A DNA stretch of 64,000 nucleotides from an uncultured Acidobacteriota bacterium (GTDB lineage: Bacteria > Acidobacteriota > Vicinamibacteria > Fen-336), in the NCBI GenBank assembly GCA_902826455.1, contig CADEEV010000014.1, forward strand, positions 40,404-104,403. Direction: 5' to 3'. Below, in pieces: positions 17,198 to 26,098 of this stretch. Every line of letters starts with the position of its first letter. Position 1 is the first letter of the stretch. The translations under genes were made by a program, and so were the position numbers. Under the pieces are notes generated by a model. It searched no databases, was not told the DNA's origin, and was given only the letters and a program-made list of their open reading frames with translations.

Positions 17198-18190
17198 ATG
17201 CGCGCGGTCGTCCTGAAACGCTATTCGGCCGACCCGGGGGATCTCGTCTGCGAGGAGCGTCCCGTGCCGAGGCCCGGGCCCGGCGAAGTGCTCGTCCAGA
17301 TCGCCGCCTCTCCCATCAATCCCTCGGATCTCGCGTTCATCGAGGGACGCTACGGCTTCGTGAAGCCGCTGCCCATCGTGCCCGGCATCGAGGCCGCGGG
17401 CCGCGTGGTGGCTGCCGGCAGCGGCCTCGTGCCGCGCCTGCGCCTCGGCAAGCGCGTGGTCTGCGCCGTCCAGGACAAGGGCGACGGCTGCTGGGCGGAG
17501 TACGCGGTCACCGCGGCCATGAACTGTCTGCCGCTGCCCGACTCGATCGACGACGAGGCGGCGGCCTCCATGCTGGTGAACCCCTTCACGTGCTACGCCC
17601 TCGTCCAGGAGGCGAAGAAGCGCGGCGCCCGCCACGTTCTCGCGTCGGCGGCCGGCGGCGTCCTCGGGCGCATGCTGTGGAAGTTCGGGGCGCGCGAGGG
17701 ACTCGAGATCGTCGGGATCGTGCGGCGTCCCGAGCAGGCCGAGGAGCTGCGGGCCCGCGGCATGCGCCACGTGCTCGCGAGCGCAAGCTCGGACTTCGAC
17801 GAGCGCCTGCGGGCCTTGTGCGCCGAGCTGCGGGTGAGTGTCGCGCTCGACGCCGTGGGCGGCGACACGACGGCCCGTCTCGCGACGGCCCTCGAGCCCG
17901 GCGGCGTCGTGCTCGTCTACGGTCAGCTGGATCGCGGGCCGGCCCAGGCCGACGTGCGCGAGCTGATCTTCCGGGGCAAGCGCATCGAGGGCTTCTGGCT
18001 CACGTCCTGGCTGAGACGCCAGTCCGTTCCCGGCACCCTCTGGGCCTGGCGCAAGATCCAGGCCCTCGCCGGCGACGACATGAAGGGCCAGGTGCGGGCC
18101 CGGCATCCCTTGACCGAGGCGCCGCTCGCCGTGAAGAGCTACCGGGAGAACATGTCGGGCGGCAAGGTCCTGCTCGTTCCCGGCCGCTGA
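17198..18190 (+). CDS. medium-chain dehydrogenase/reductase, quinone oxidoreductase-like
   Basis: A 330-residue MDR-family NAD(P)H oxidoreductase. The N-terminal GroES-like domain contains GEVLVQIAASPINPSDLAF and VPGIEAAGRVVAAGSG. The Rossmann domain holds HVLASAAGGVLGRMLWKFG, with the nucleotide-binding glycine pattern. The cysteines and His of zinc-dependent alcohol dehydrogenases are not evident, so it is grouped with zinc-free quinone reductase-like enzymes. I prefer ATG at 17198 (MRAVVLKRYS); GTG at 17180 is an in-frame alternative, six bases after CACACT. It is divergent from the alpha/beta hydrolase. Confidence 0.88.
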   Translation: MRAVVLKRYSADPGDLVCEERPVPRPGPGEVLVQIAASPINPSDLAFIEGRYGFVKPLPIVPGIEAAGRVVAAGSGLVPRLRLGKRVVCAVQDKGDGCWAEYAVTAAMNCLPLPDSIDDEAAASMLVNPFTCYALVQEAKKRGARHVLASAAGGVLGRMLWKFGAREGLEIVGIVRRPEQAEELRARGMRHVLASASSDFDERLRALCAELRVSVALDAVGGDTTARLATALEPGGVVLVYGQLDRGPAQADVRELIFRGKRIEGFWLTSWLRRQSVPGTLWAWRKIQALAGDDMKGQVRARHPLTEAPLAVKSYRENMSGGKVLLVPGR

Positions 18191-18203
18191 GCGCCGCCCT
18201 CGC

Positions 18204-19586
18204 CTAGAGCAGCGTCCCGCGCAGGATGTGGGCCGCCACCTGGAAGTAGATGACGAGGCCGGTCACGTCGACCAGCGTCGCGACGAAGGGCGCCGAGCTC
18301 GTGGCCGGGTCGAAGCCCAGGCGCCGCAGGATGAAGGGCAGCATGCTTCCCGAGAGCGTGCCGAAGCACAGCACGCCGATCAGGCTGAGCCACACGGTGA
18401 TCGCGACGAGCAGGTAGTGCTCGCCGTAGTTGGCGAAGCCGAGGCGCTGCCAGAGCACGATGCGGGCGAAGCCGATCGCGCCCAGGCCGCCGCCCAGCAC
18501 GAGGCCGGACAAGAGCTCGCGCCGGAAGACCCGCAGCCAGTCCCGATTCGTGAGCTCCTTGAGGGCGAGGGCGCGGATGATGAGCGACGCCGCCTGGGAA
18601 CCCGAGTTGCCGCCGCTGCTGATGATGAGCGGCACGAACAGGGCGAGCACCACGGCCCGGGCGATCTCGTGCTCGAAGAAGCCCATCGCCGTCGCCGTGA
18701 GCATCTCGCCGACGAACAGCACGGCGAGCCAGCCGCCGCGCTTGCGGACCATGTCCCAGAACGAGACCTCGTCGTAGGGGGCGTCCAGGGCTTCGACGCC
18801 GCCGAGCATCTGCATGTCCTTCGTGGCCTGCTCCTCGGCCACGTCGAGGACGTCGTCCACGGTGATGATGCCCAGCATGCGGCCGTCGCCGTCGGTGACG
18901 GGCAGCGCGACGCGGTCGTACTTCTCGAAGAGGTGGAGGACCTCCTCGGCCGGCGTCGAGTCGATCAACGAGACGACGCCGGGGTCGGCGATGTCGGTGA
19001 CCTTCGCGTCCGGGTCGGCGAGCACCAGTCCGCCGAGGCGCAGATCCTCGACGAGCTTGCCGTCGCGCTCGACGATGTAGATGACGTTCAGCGTCTCCTT
19101 GCCCTTGCCCTCGCGGCGGACGTGGGCGAGGGCTTCGGCCGCGCTCATGTCGGGGCGAACCGCCACGTAGTTCGGCGTCATGTACCGGCCCGCGGTGTTC
19201 TCGGGATAGCTGAGGAGCGCCAGGCTGTGCTTCATGTCCGAGGCCGGCAGCCGGCCGAGCAGCGCGTGGGCCACCGTGGCCGGCAGCTCCTCGAGGACGC
19301 GGGTCCGGTCGTCGGGCGACATCTGGCTGACCATGCGGGCGAGCTGGGCGGGCTCCGTGCTGCGGATGACGTTCTGCTGCTGCTCGGGGGCGAGGTAGGC
19401 GAAGACCTCGGCCTTGTGGCGGCCGAGGAGCCGGAAGAGCACCACGGCCTCGTCGGGCTCGAAGAAGCCGATCGTCTCGGAGGCGTCGGCCGGGTGGAGG
19501 TCGGCCAGGGCGCGGCGCAGGGCGTGCCAGTCCCTCGACGCGAGGAGGGTCTTGAGCTCACCCACGCGTTCGTGTTCCACCATCAC
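18204..19586 (-). CDS. mgtE: magnesium transporter MgtE
   Basis: A 460-residue magnesium channel/transporter. It has the cytoplasmic N domain (about 1-125; repeated LHPAD/LLGRLPASD helices), two CBS domains (about 130-255; YMTPNYVAVRPDMSAAEAL and RVALPVTDGDGRMLGIITVDDVLD), a linker helix and five membrane helices. The signature PLIISSGGNSGSQAASLIIR is intact, and the pore-lining end FDPATSSAPFVATLVD is present. The CBS and N domains sense cytosolic Mg2+ and gate the pore in characterised MgtE. It stands 21 bases downstream of the PstS-like gene. Confidence 0.95.
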   Translation of the reverse strand: MMVEHERVGELKTLLASRDWHALRRALADLHPADASETIGFFEPDEAVVLFRLLGRHKAEVFAYLAPEQQQNVIRSTEPAQLARMVSQMSPDDRTRVLEELPATVAHALLGRLPASDMKHSLALLSYPENTAGRYMTPNYVAVRPDMSAAEALAHVRREGKGKETLNVIYIVERDGKLVEDLRLGGLVLADPDAKVTDIADPGVVSLIDSTPAEEVLHLFEKYDRVALPVTDGDGRMLGIITVDDVLDVAEEQATKDMQMLGGVEALDAPYDEVSFWDMVRKRGGWLAVLFVGEMLTATAMGFFEHEIARAVVLALFVPLIISSGGNSGSQAASLIIRALALKELTNRDWLRVFRRELLSGLVLGGGLGAIGFARIVLWQRLGFANYGEHYLLVAITVWLSLIGVLCFGTLSGSMLPFILRRLGFDPATSSAPFVATLVDVTGLVIYFQVAAHILRGTLL

Positions 19587-19607
19587 TCCAGGAAAAAGGT
19601 TGCGGCG

Positions 19608-20069
19608 TCAGTCGATGATCGTGAGTTCCTTCACGGTCGCAGGCAAGGTCGCCGCGTCCGAGACGTAGCCCACGGCGCCGGGTTCCGCCGCCACGAACGC
19701 GATCACGTCCTCGTCGCTCGTCTTCACCGGCGGTGGCTTCAAGGCCCCGGAGAACATCTGCTGCTGCCAATAGGTGCGCACGGCCACGATGGGCTGGCCC
19801 AGCACCTTGTCGGAGAAGCGGGAGCGGATCGCGGAGGTCATGGACTGGTCGACGGGCACCGCCGTGGGTCCGTGTCCCCAGCGCACGGCCTTGCGCAGGA
19901 AGAACGCCGCCGCGTCGGCGCGGCGGATCTTCGTCGCGGGGTTCGCGATCGGCACGATGATCTTGAAGCCCGTGGCCTGCGCCCGCAGCGTCGCCGCGCC
20001 CGCCAGACCCAGCGCCGCGAGCAGGCTGAGAACGACGACACGCCGCTCGTAGGTCCTGAGATCCTTCAT
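19608..20069 (-). CDS. PstS-like substrate-binding domain protein, short
   Basis: A 153-residue exported protein with a hydrophobic signal segment (residues 9-30) and one periplasmic-binding-like lobe: VPIANPATKIRRADAAAFFL, then SDKVLGQPIVAVRTYWQQQM and EDVIAFVAAEPGAVGYVSDA. The last stretch is the typical PstS-like GxIGYV region. It is about half the length of a full phosphate-binding protein, so it holds one lobe and has no transporter genes beside it. ATG at 20069 overlaps the preceding gene's stop as ATGA. Its role in phosphate binding is unproven. Confidence 0.7.
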   Translation of the reverse strand: MKDLRTYERRVVVLSLLAALGLAGAATLRAQATGFKIIVPIANPATKIRRADAAAFFLRKAVRWGHGPTAVPVDQSMTSAIRSRFSDKVLGQPIVAVRTYWQQQMFSGALKPPPVKTSDEDVIAFVAAEPGAVGYVSDAATLPATVKELTIID

Positions 20070-20893
20070 TGATGACTCCCGAGCCCCGGGGGCTCCAGCA
20101 GGAGAGTAGCCCAAACCGGGCGGTGGTCGCTCGCCTGGGTCGCCGCGCGCGCGACACCCGCGGCCTCGAGGCGATCGCCGTCCGCCAGGCCGCCCACGAA
20201 GACGTGGTCGTAGGAGAACCAGGCGAGGCTCCGGCCGACGTTCTCGGTGGGCCAGCCGAAGCCCGCGGCGAGGAAGACGCGCCCCACCCCCTTGCTGTTG
20301 AAATCGCCGGCGACGATCACGGGCTCAGGGCTCGCCGCGGCGTCGGCGACGATCGTCTCGGCCTGGCGCCGGCGCCCGGCAGGGCTCGTGCCGAGGGGCG
20401 AGCCGAGGTGCGCGGAGTAGACCCGGAACACGCGGCCTGCGACCGCGACCCGCGCGATCGCCGCGACGCGGGCCCGATGGTTGAAACGGGCCCGGCCGGG
20501 AAGCAGGAGCTTGTCCGTCGCGAGGATGGGCCAGGGCGAGAGCACGGCGTTGCCGAACTCGCGGCCATCGCGGGGATTGCAGGAGGCCGGGACGTAGACG
20601 TAGTTCATGCCGAGGGCGCGGGCCACCTCGTCGACGCCGGCCCCATCCATCTCCTGCATCGCCACGATGTCGGCGCGGCGCAGCGAGGCGTCGCTCGACA
20701 AGGCCTGGACCGCCTCCTTCACCTTGCGCCCGTACTTGACGTTGTACGTGACGACGCGCAGCTCCCGGCCCGGCGCGGGCGCCAGGCCGTAGTGCCCCGC
20801 GAGGCGCGGGCCGGAGCGGTCGAGGTAGTTCTCGACGCTCGCGCAGGAGGCTCCGAGGAGCGCGAGCACGACGAGCGGAGTCCTGGCGGTCAC
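20066..20893 (-). CDS. secreted endonuclease/exonuclease/phosphatase family protein
   Basis: A 275-residue EEP-superfamily hydrolase with a signal sequence ending in a lipobox-like LLGASC. Family motifs are VVTYNVKYG, the metal-binding Glu in VAMQEMDGAG, IVAGDFNSKG, and the catalytic pair in ASDHRPVW. Members cut DNA, inositol phosphates or sphingomyelin, and the substrate cannot be told here. The start is GTG at 20893, with TACGCT 11 bases before it, divergent from the transglutaminase-like gene. It is coupled to the PstS-like gene by ATGA, which suggests a phosphate-scavenging pair. Confidence 0.82.
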   Translation of the reverse strand: MTARTPLVVLALLGASCASVENYLDRSGPRLAGHYGLAPAPGRELRVVTYNVKYGRKVKEAVQALSSDASLRRADIVAMQEMDGAGVDEVARALGMNYVYVPASCNPRDGREFGNAVLSPWPILATDKLLLPGRARFNHRARVAAIARVAVAGRVFRVYSAHLGSPLGTSPAGRRRQAETIVADAAASPEPVIVAGDFNSKGVGRVFLAAGFGWPTENVGRSLAWFSYDHVFVGGLADGDRLEAAGVARAATQASDHRPVWATLLLEPPGLGSHQ

Positions 20894-20924
20894 GGACCAA
20901 GGCTAGCGTAGACTCCGGGTCGCC

Positions 20925-21557
20925 ATGAGCCGCTCCGGGTTCTCGATGCGGGAAGAACGCCTCGTCCGGCGCCTGACGACGCCCCGCGCCGTCCAGGCCT
21001 GGCTCCACGCGCTGCCGTACAACCAGGAGAAGGGCGGCGAGACGCTGCGCACCTTCCGGGGCGTCGTGCGTCACGACGCGGCGCACTGTCTCGAGGCGGC
21101 GCTGTCGGCGGCGACCATCCTGGAGGTCCACGGCTATCCGCCGCTGCTGTTGACCTTCGAGTCGATCGACCTCCTCGACCACGTGATCTACCCGTTCCAG
21201 GAGCGCGGCCGGTGGGGCGCCGTCGCGCGGTCGCGCGATCCCGGTCTCCATGGGCGCAAGCCGGTCTTCCGGTCCCTTCGAGCCCTCGCGGCCTCCTACA
21301 TGGACACGTACGTGGACATGACCGGCCGCCTCACCGGCTACGCCCTCGCCGACCTGCGCGAGCTCGGGAGCTACGACTGGCGCCTGTCGACGCGCAACGT
21401 CTGGAAGGTGGAGCGCTGGCTCGTGGACTACGAGTACCGGCCGCTGACGATGTCGGACCGTCGGTACCACGCTCTCCACGAGCGCTACAAGATGTTCAAG
21501 AGGCGCTACCCCGACCGCAAGCCGGTGTACTACCCGAGCCGCATTCACTGGATGTGA
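20925..21557 (+). CDS. transglutaminase-like cysteine-protein, hypothetical
   Basis: A 210-residue cytosolic protein. The region HDAAHCLEAALSAATILE, then DLLDHVIYPF and RDPGLHGR, has the order Cys ... Asp/His expected of a small transglutaminase-like (papain-fold) domain. The C-terminal third is basic and aromatic-rich (YHALHERYKMFKRRYP). I do not know a characterised homologue. The start is ATG at 20925 with TAGACT ten bases upstream and no ribosome site, so the message is probably leaderless. It precedes the DUF5916 genes but is separated from them by 83 bases. Confidence 0.7.
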   Translation: MSRSGFSMREERLVRRLTTPRAVQAWLHALPYNQEKGGETLRTFRGVVRHDAAHCLEAALSAATILEVHGYPPLLLTFESIDLLDHVIYPFQERGRWGAVARSRDPGLHGRKPVFRSLRALAASYMDTYVDMTGRLTGYALADLRELGSYDWRLSTRNVWKVERWLVDYEYRPLTMSDRRYHALHERYKMFKRRYPDRKPVYYPSRIHWM

Positions 21558-21640
21558 GCTCGCCTCATTCCGGCCTCAGGCGGTCCACAAGCTTTCACGA
21601 AACTTGTCGAGCGCGGCCGTCGTCCCCTTCGCAACACTCC

Positions 21641-23899
21641 ATGCGCTCCAGGCTCGGGCTCGCTCTCGTCGCCCTCGTTTCGTTCACTGGACTGGATGCG
21701 GCCCGTGCCGCCGATCTCGACGCGCGCGTCGCACTGCCCGTCTCGCGGACCTCCGGCACGATGCGCGTCGACGGCGTCCTCGACGACGACGGTTGGAAGG
21801 GGGCGACGCCGATCGACACCTGGTACGAGTCGAACCCCGGCGACAACCTGCCCGCGAAGGTCGGGAACGTGGGCTACGTCGTCTACGACGAGCGCTTCTT
21901 CTACGTGGGGCTCGTGTTCGAGGACCCGGCGCCCGGGAGCATCCGCGCGCCCTTCGCCGATCGCGACAACGTCTCGTCGGCGACCGACTACGGCGGCGTC
22001 ATCCTCGACACGCGCAACGACGGCAAGACCGCGGTCCAGTTCCTGGCGAACCCGCGCGGCATCCAGTACGACGCGATCAGCGACGACTCGACGGACAAGG
22101 AGGACAATGCGCCGGACTTCTTCTGGGACTCGGCAGCCCAGCTCACGAAGACCGGCTGGACCCTCGAGATCCGCATCCCGTTCTCGTCCCTGCGCTACGC
22201 GAAGGCCGATCCGAAGACGTGGGGCATCATGCTCTACCGCAACTATCCCCGCGATTTCCGCTACCGCTTCTCCACGAACCGGATCCCCCACGGCAGCCCT
22301 TGCTTCGTGTGCACCTCCAACAAGATCGAGGGGCTGACCGGGCTTCCCTCCGGCGGCCACCTGGTCCTCGCGCCCTACGTGAACGGACGCCAGAGCGCGG
22401 TTCCCGAGGGGGATCTCGGCACTCCTCTCGACAACGGTCCCCTGGACGGCGATGTCGGCCTCGACGTGAAGTGGACCCCGCTCGCCGATACCGCCATCGA
22501 CGGCACGGTCAACCCGGACTTCTCCCAGGTCGAGTCGGACGTCGCGCTCATCGGCGCCAACGAGCGCTTCGCGCTCTTCTATCCGGAGAAGCGTCCGTTC
22601 TTCCTGGAGGGCCTCGACCTGTTCTCGACGCCGATCCAGGCCCTCTATACGCGCACGATCACCTCGCCGCGCTTCGGCCTGCGCGGCACCGGCCGGGTCG
22701 GCTCCTCGTCGTTCACGGCCCTCGTGGCCCAGGACCGGGGCGGCGGCAGCGTGATCCTCCCGGGGCCGAACGAGTCGTCCCTGGCGGACCAGGAATCGCG
22801 CTCCCTCGTCGCCGTGTCGCGCGTGCGCCACGACCTCGGCACGAGCTTCGTGAGCGTGCTCGCCTCGGACCGCGAGGAGTCCGGCGGGAATGCCTACAAC
22901 CGCGTCGCGGGTCCCGACTTCCAATGGCGGCCCAACGACATCGACCGCATCACCGGCCAGTTCCTGATGAGCTGGAGCCGCACGCCCCAGCGGCCCGACC
23001 TGGCCGACGAGTGGGACGGCCGGAGCCTGCATGGCCACGCGCTCGACGTCTACTGGCTCCGCAACACGAAGACCTACGATCTCGCGGCCGAGTACCGCGA
23101 CTTCGGCGACGGCTTCCGGGCCGACAACGGCTTCGTGCCGCAGGTCGGCTATCGCCAGACCTACGTGGAGCCCGGCTACACGTTCTGGCCGAAGCAGGGT
23201 CTCGTGCGGAGGCTGCGGACCTACCTGATCCTCGACCGCGAGGTGGACCGCGACGGGGACCTGCTGACCCGGATCGTCTCGCCCGGCTTCGGCCTCGATG
23301 CCCGTTGGAACTCCTTTGCCCGGGTGCGCTGGGCCTTCTCGCGGGTGCGTGCCGGCGACGCGAAGCAGACGCTGCCGCGCTCCCAGCTCATCTTCACCGT
23401 GCAGACGAGCCCGGCGTCGTTCCTCACCGACGTCGCGATCGAAGGCACGGTGGGCCGCGAGGTCGACTTCGAGAACGTGCGCGAGGGCCGTGGCGGCGAC
23501 CTGAAGGTGGGCGGTTCCGTGCGGCCGACGGACCACCTCGAGCTTCGCGTCGATACGGGGCGGCGCTGGTTGAACGTCGACGTGCCCGGCCGCGCCGCGC
23601 CGCGGCTCTTCACGGCGCGCGTGGAGCGCCTGAAGGCGACCTACACGTTCACGGCCCGCTCGTTCCTCCGCGTCATCGCCCAGCACGTCGACACGACGCG
23701 CGACCCGTCCCTGTACACGGACGTCGTCGCCCGGCGCGAAGGGAGCGTCGACGTCTCCGCGCTGTTCGCCTACAAGCTCAACTGGCAGACCGTGCTCTTC
23801 GCCGGCTACGGCGACAACCGCGCCCGCGACGACGACGAGCGATGGCAGCGCGGCGGCCGCGAGTTCTTCGTGAAGCTGTCGTACGCGTTCCAGCGCTGA
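21641..23899 (+). CDS. CBM9-like/DUF5916 outer-membrane protein
   Basis: A 752-residue exported protein. The signal peptide is residues 1-24 (SFTGLDAARA). A CBM9-like beta-sandwich follows (about 30-230; MRVDGVLDDDGWKGA, YVVYDERFFYVGLVFED), then a DUF5916 domain with FYPEKRPFFLEGLDLF. The rest is amphipathic strands, probably a beta-barrel, ending in the aromatic SYAFQR. The N-terminal domain resembles carbohydrate-binding family 9, but the role is unknown. I chose ATG at 21641 because it gives the signal peptide; the longer frame overlaps the preceding gene. A homologue follows directly. Confidence 0.85.
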   Translation: MRSRLGLALVALVSFTGLDAARAADLDARVALPVSRTSGTMRVDGVLDDDGWKGATPIDTWYESNPGDNLPAKVGNVGYVVYDERFFYVGLVFEDPAPGSIRAPFADRDNVSSATDYGGVILDTRNDGKTAVQFLANPRGIQYDAISDDSTDKEDNAPDFFWDSAAQLTKTGWTLEIRIPFSSLRYAKADPKTWGIMLYRNYPRDFRYRFSTNRIPHGSPCFVCTSNKIEGLTGLPSGGHLVLAPYVNGRQSAVPEGDLGTPLDNGPLDGDVGLDVKWTPLADTAIDGTVNPDFSQVESDVALIGANERFALFYPEKRPFFLEGLDLFSTPIQALYTRTITSPRFGLRGTGRVGSSSFTALVAQDRGGGSVILPGPNESSLADQESRSLVAVSRVRHDLGTSFVSVLASDREESGGNAYNRVAGPDFQWRPNDIDRITGQFLMSWSRTPQRPDLADEWDGRSLHGHALDVYWLRNTKTYDLAAEYRDFGDGFRADNGFVPQVGYRQTYVEPGYTFWPKQGLVRRLRTYLILDREVDRDGDLLTRIVSPGFGLDARWNSFARVRWAFSRVRAGDAKQTLPRSQLIFTVQTSPASFLTDVAIEGTVGREVDFENVREGRGGDLKVGGSVRPTDHLELRVDTGRRWLNVDVPGRAAPRLFTARVERLKATYTFTARSFLRVIAQHVDTTRDPSLYTDVVARREGSVDVSALFAYKLNWQTVLFAGYGDNRARDDDERWQRGGREFFVKLSYAFQR

Positions 23900-23928
23900 A
23901 GGCGCCGCCTCTATAATCCCTCGCCCCC

Positions 23929-26073
23929 ATGCTTCCCCTGTTGCTGCTGTGGGCGACGGCTCAGGCCGTCGCCGCGCCCGACCCGCCGAGGCTCGAGAGC
24001 GTGCGCCTCGCGCAGGCCCCGACCCTCGACGGCAACGTCCTCGAGGACGTCGTGTGGAGCGCCGTGCCGGCCTCCGACGCGTTCTGGCAGACGACACCCC
24101 ACGCGGGCGACGCCGCGAGCGAGCGCACCGAGCTGCGCGTCGGCTTCACCGCCGACAACCTGTACGTCGCGATCGTGGCGCTCGATCGTGATCCGGCCGG
24201 CATCGTCGTGGCCGGCAGCCGCCGCGACGAGTCCCTCGACGACACGGACAGCGTGCAGCTCGTCCTCGACACGTACCTCGACCGCCAGAACGGCTTCGTC
24301 TTCGGCACCAATCCCGCCGGCATCGAGTACGACGCGCAGCTCGTGCGCGAGGCCAGCGCCGAGGGCGGCTTCAACCTCAACTGGGACGGCGCCTGGAAGG
24401 TCCGGACCCTCCAGGGCGCCTTCGGCTGGAGCGCCGAGTTCGAGATTCCCTGGAAGACGCTGCGTTACGGCAAGGAGAAGGCGCAGACCTGGGGCCTCAA
24501 CGTGCAGCGCACGATCCGCCGCCACAAGGAGTACGCCTACTGGTCGCCCCTCGAGCGTCAGTACGGGATCGCCCGCGTCTCGGCCGCCGGCACCCTCGCG
24601 GGCCTCGAGCCGCCGTCGCAGCGCAACCTGAAGCTGACGCCTTACGCCCTGGGCGTCGCGTCCGACACGGCGCGGCGCGACGGCGACGCCGACGGCCAGG
24701 TCGGCGGAGACCTCAAGTGGAGCGCCACGCCCAGCCTGACCCTCGACCTCACCGCGAACACGGACTTCGCCCAGGTGGAGGCCGACGAGCAGCAGGTGAA
24801 CCTCAACCGCTTCAGCCTGTTCTTTCCCGAGAAGCGCCCCTTCTTCCTCGAGAACGCCGGGCTCTTCACGATGGGCGTCGCCGGCGAGACGGACCTGTTC
24901 TTCTCACGACGCATCGGCATCGGTCCTGGCGGCCGCGTGGTGCCGATCCTCGGCGGCGGCCGGCTCTCGGGCCGGGCGCTCGGCCTCAACGTCGGCGTGC
25001 TCAACATGCAGACGAAGCGCGTCGCGGGCCTGACGCCCGCGCAGAACTTCACCGCCGCGCGCTTCGAGAAGGAGCTCGCGAACCGCTCCGGCGTCGCCGC
25101 ACTCTTCACGAACCGCACCGCGACCGGCGAGGACTCGGAGGACGGCGACTCGGGGCGCACGTACGCCGCGGAAGGCCGCTGGGGCCTCGGCCGCTACGCG
25201 CAGCTCTCGGGCTACGCGGCGAAGACCGACACGCCGGGCGCCCACGACGACGACACGGCGTTCCATGGCGCCGCCAGCTGGAACTCGCCGGCCCTGGAGG
25301 CCGGCGCCGACTTCAGCCAGGTCGGCGAAGGCTTCGACCCGCAGGTGGGCTTCCTCGAGCGCAGCGGATACCGCAAGCCGAGCGCCTACGTCTTCCACCG
25401 GCGCCGCATGAACGGCAAGCTGGGCCTCCACGAGATCCGGCCCCACGCCTCGTACGAAGGCTTCTGGAAGCCCGACGGATTCCAGGAGTCGGGCTTCCTC
25501 CACGTGGACAACCACTGGGAGTGGCGCAGCGGCTTCGAGGTCCACACCGGCACGAACTTCACCCGCGAGGGGCTGCGCGAGCCCTTCGAGATCGCCGAGG
25601 GCGTCGTGGTGCCGCCGGGCACCTACGACCACGAGGAGTTCCAGCTCGTGGTGATCACGAACCAGGGCCGCGCCTTGAGCTTCGACGGCACCGCCGTGAT
25701 CGGCGGCTTCTTCGGCGGGCATCGGCGCTCCCTCAGTCCTTCGATCCGGGCCCGGCGCGGCGAGCAGCTCAACCTCGAGCTGGGCTATCAGCGCAACGAC
25801 GTCGACCTGCCGGGGGGCACTTTCGACACGAACCTCGTGAGGGCGCGCCTGTCCTGGTCGTGGACGCCGCGGATCTTCCTGCAGGGCCTCGTGCAGTACA
25901 ACGACCAGGCCGAGCTGTGGTCGGCGAACGTGCGCTTCGGCTGGCTGAGCTCGGCCAACACCGGGCTGTTCGTCGTGTACAACGAGAACCGCGACATCGT
26001 CGGCCCCGGCTCGTCGTTCCGCGACCGCAGCCTCACGGTGAAGTGGAGCCGGCTCGTCGACCTGCTCGACTGA
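23929..26073 (+). CDS. CBM9-like/DUF5916 outer-membrane protein (paralogue)
   Basis: A 714-residue homologue of the preceding gene. It has a short signal peptide (LLLLWATAQAVAA), a CBM9-like domain (PTLDGNVLEDVVWSAVP, GFTADNLYVAIVALDRDP), the DUF5916 signature FFPEKRPFFLENAGLF, and a long barrel-like C-terminus. TATAAT lies 11 bases upstream of the ATG at 23929 with no ribosome site. It lies 25 bases before the DUF2723 gene, so the two may form a surface-related unit. Sequence divergence between the two DUF5916 proteins is high, so this is an old duplication. Confidence 0.85.
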   Translation: MLPLLLLWATAQAVAAPDPPRLESVRLAQAPTLDGNVLEDVVWSAVPASDAFWQTTPHAGDAASERTELRVGFTADNLYVAIVALDRDPAGIVVAGSRRDESLDDTDSVQLVLDTYLDRQNGFVFGTNPAGIEYDAQLVREASAEGGFNLNWDGAWKVRTLQGAFGWSAEFEIPWKTLRYGKEKAQTWGLNVQRTIRRHKEYAYWSPLERQYGIARVSAAGTLAGLEPPSQRNLKLTPYALGVASDTARRDGDADGQVGGDLKWSATPSLTLDLTANTDFAQVEADEQQVNLNRFSLFFPEKRPFFLENAGLFTMGVAGETDLFFSRRIGIGPGGRVVPILGGGRLSGRALGLNVGVLNMQTKRVAGLTPAQNFTAARFEKELANRSGVAALFTNRTATGEDSEDGDSGRTYAAEGRWGLGRYAQLSGYAAKTDTPGAHDDDTAFHGAASWNSPALEAGADFSQVGEGFDPQVGFLERSGYRKPSAYVFHRRRMNGKLGLHEIRPHASYEGFWKPDGFQESGFLHVDNHWEWRSGFEVHTGTNFTREGLREPFEIAEGVVVPPGTYDHEEFQLVVITNQGRALSFDGTAVIGGFFGGHRRSLSPSIRARRGEQLNLELGYQRNDVDLPGGTFDTNLVRARLSWSWTPRIFLQGLVQYNDQAELWSANVRFGWLSSANTGLFVVYNENRDIVGPGSSFRDRSLTVKWSRLVDLLD

Positions 26074-26098
26074 AAGGCCCGCGCTACACTCACCTCGC

